Assembly (NCBI GenBank): GCA_016282655.1
Contig: JAEELK010000135.1
Span: 1-7,666 of the forward strand
Direction of reading: 5' to 3'
DNA length: 7,666 nt
From: Bacillota bacterium
Lineage (GTDB): Bacteria > Bacillota > Clostridia > Peptostreptococcales > Anaerovoracaceae
The notes under the pieces were generated by a model. That model had not been told where the DNA came from. It saw only the letters and a list, made by a program, of their open reading frames with translations, and made no database searches. Shown in pieces: positions 6,201 to 7,666 of the stretch (positions are counted from its first letter, which is position 1; each line of letters starts with the position of its first letter). The position numbers and the translations under genes are program-made.

Positions 6201-7666
6201 ATGGCCAAATACTTCGACGAACCCTCCCGCACCTTCAGCGAATACCTGCTCATCCCCGGCTACAGCTCCAGCGAGTGCCTGCCGGCCAAGGTCAGCCTCC
6301 GCACGCCGGTGGCGAAGTTTCGCAAGGGCGAGGAAGAAAGCGCGCTCTACATGAACATTCCCTTCACCTCCGCCATCATGCAGGCGGTCTCGGACGACCG
6401 CATGGCCGTGGCGCTGGCCCAGGAGGGCGGCATCTCTTTCCTCTACGGATCGCAGACGATCGAGGATCAGGCGGCCATGGTGCGCCGCGTCAAGAGCCAC
6501 AAGGCCGGCTTTGTAAAGAGCGACTCCAACATCCGCCCCGACCAGACGCTGGAGGACATCCTGCGCCTGAAGGAGCAGAGCGGCCATTCCACCGTGGCGG
6601 TCACGGACGACGGCACCGCGGACGGCAAGGTGCTGGGCATCGTCACCAGCAGAGATTACCGCGTCAGCCGCATGGCGCTGGACACCAAGGTCTCCGAGTT
6701 CATGACGCCGCTGGCGAACCTCATCTACGCCGAGGACGGCATCAGCCTCTCCGAGGCCAACGACCTCCTCTGGGAGCACAAGCTGAACGCCCTGCCCATC
6801 GTGGACAAGAGCGGCCGGCTCACGCACTTCGTCTTCCGCAAGGACTACGAATCCCACAAATCCCATCCGTTGGAGCTGCTGGACAAGGATAAGCGCTACG
6901 TGGTCGGCGCGGGCATCAACACCCGCGACTACGCGGAACGCGTCCCCGCCCTGGTGGAGGCCGGTGCGGACGTGCTCTGCATCGACTCCTCCGAAGGCTT
7001 CTCCGAATGGCAGCAGCGCACCCTCGCCTGGGTCCGCAAGGAGTACGGAGACAGCGTCAAGGTGGGCGCCGGCAACGTGGTGGACAAGGAGGGCTTCCGG
7101 TTCCTGGCTGAGGCCGGAGCCGACTTTGTCAAGGTCGGTATCGGCGGCGGGTCCATCTGCATCACCCGTGAGCAGAAGGGCATCGGCCGCGGCCAGGCCA
7201 CCGCACTCATCGAGGTGGCAGAGGAGCGCAACCGTTACTTTGAGGAGACCGGCATCTATGTTCCCATCTGCTCCGACGGCGGCATCGTCCATGACTATCA
7301 CATGACACTGGCAATGGCCATGGGCGCCGACTTCCTGATGCTGGGTCGGTATTTTGCCCGGTTTGACGAGAGTCCAACCAACAAGCTGAACATCAACGGT
7401 ACCTACGTCAAGGAATACTGGGGCGAGGGCTCCAACCGTGCCCGGAACTGGCAGCGCTATGATCTGGGCGGCAAGACCCAACTGTCCTTTGAGGAGGGCG
7501 TGGACTCCTATGTGGTCTATGCCGGCAGCCTCCACGACAACGTGCAGACCAGTCTGTACAAGGTCAAATCTACCATGTGCAACTGCGGCGTGACCAACAC
7601 TCCGGACCTTCAGGCTAATGCCAAGCTGACTGTCGTATCTGCCACCAGTATTGTTGAGGGCGGTTA
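6201..7666 (+). CDS. guaB: IMP dehydrogenase, Tritrichomonas foetus-like type, 3' end cut
   Basis: 488 codons are visible; the window ends two bases into codon 489. The enzyme oxidises IMP to XMP with NAD+, the committed step of GMP synthesis in the cytosol. Layout: (beta/alpha)8 barrel, two CBS domains inserted at about 105-215, then the rest of the barrel. The NAD-site Asp262 lies in [11 protein letters not shown]; the IMP-binding loop [13 protein letters not shown] (314-325) contains catalytic Cys320; the mobile flap ends in the Arg419-Tyr420 dyad (NWQRYD) that activates water. From memory, these match T. foetus IMPDH (503 residues, Cys319, Arg418-Tyr419) shifted by one, and the loop [18 protein letters not shown] replaces the common bacterial GPGSICTTR form. 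About 15 C-terminal residues are missing. AAAGGA at 6189-6194 precedes the ATG by six bases. Synonymous codon use changes sharply after residue 290 (see separate entry). Confidence 0.97.
   Translation, partial: MAKYFDEPSRTFSEYLLIPGYSSSECLPAKVSLRTPVAKFRKGEEESALYMNIPFTSAIMQAVSDDRMAVALAQEGGISFLYGSQTIEDQAAMVRRVKSHKAGFVKSDSNIRPDQTLEDILRLKEQSGHSTVAVTDDGTADGKVLGIVTSRDYRVSRMALDTKVSEFMTPLANLIYAEDGISLSEANDLLWEHKLNALPIVDKSGRLTHFVFRKDYESHKSHPLELLDKDKRYVVGAGINTRDYAERVPALVEAGADVLCIDSSEGFSEWQQRTLAWVRKEYGDSVKVGAGNVVDKEGFRFLAEAGADFVKVGIGGGSICITREQKGIGRGQATALIEVAEERNRYFEETGIYVPICSDGGIVHDYHMTLAMAMGADFLMLGRYFARFDESPTNKLNINGTYVKEYWGEGSNRARNWQRYDLGGKTQLSFEEGVDSYVVYAGSLHDNVQTSLYKVKSTMCNCGVTNTPDLQANAKLTVVSATSIVEGG
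7036..7109 (+). other. Codon-usage breakpoint inside guaB
   Basis: Up to residue 279, 16 of 18 Arg codons are CGC; from residue 300 on only 3 of 10 are (4 CGG, 3 CGT). Ala GCG is 12 of 26 up to residue 290 and 0 of 15 afterwards, while GCA or GCT goes from 0 of 26 to 5 of 15. Glu turns almost entirely GAG and Phe TTT becomes common. The reading frame and protein motifs continue without damage, so the change lies between about 7036 and 7109, within a well-conserved stretch. Recombination or a chimeric assembly would explain it. Confidence 0.65.

Noticed and set aside
6183..7535. 450-codon open frame on the minus strand opposite guaB
   Set aside because: guaB is intact on the plus strand with all catalytic residues; the opposite product shows no recognisable motif and has no ribosome site.

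Overview
The window reads as chromosomal DNA of a GC-rich, low-GC-Gram-positive-type bacterium of the class Clostridia. The evidence is a CIRCE operator in front of groES-groEL, strong AGGAGG-type ribosome binding sites, a short clostridial 2[4Fe-4S] ferredoxin, an Asp23-type domain protein and a groEL-to-guaB order that I recall from clostridia. The species cannot be named from the sequence. Both window ends cut a gene, so this may be a contig fragment.

Layout. On the minus strand, positions 1-2588 hold two genes transcribed leftwards: a P-loop NTPase fused to a C-terminal Asp23/Gls24-like domain (1785-2588), then 61 bp later an ABC-F translational ATPase whose C-terminus runs off the window (1-1723). 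A 127-bp divergent intergenic region (2589-2715) separates them from a rightward 56-residue ferredoxin gene (2716-2886) with a good sigma-A promoter and a clear intrinsic terminator. The groESL operon follows: a perfect -35 box, a -10 box 17 bp away, a near-perfect CIRCE, groES (3086-3370) and groEL (3391-5028). Behind groEL lie two perfect-arm palindromes (5027-5077, 5079-5104) and then a textbook terminator (5120-5151). A lipoprotein-like D,D-carboxypeptidase of the VanY/M15B type (5224-6096) has its own promoter and is followed by a strong GC hairpin. The last gene is guaB, IMP dehydrogenase (6201 to the end, about 15 residues short).

How the genes fit together. Most are housekeeping: ribosome rescue or translation ATPase, envelope or stress-associated NTPase, electron carrier, HrcA-controlled chaperonin, peptidoglycan trimming and guanine nucleotide synthesis. 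I see no mobile element, CRISPR array, tRNA or rRNA, and no convincing new multi-gene system. The points most worth a second look are an abrupt change in synonymous codon use inside guaB near 7036-7109 (recombination or assembly chimera), the double palindrome behind groEL, the NTPase-Asp23 fusion, and the fact that the IMP dehydrogenase belongs to the Tritrichomonas foetus-like type rather than the usual bacterial type.
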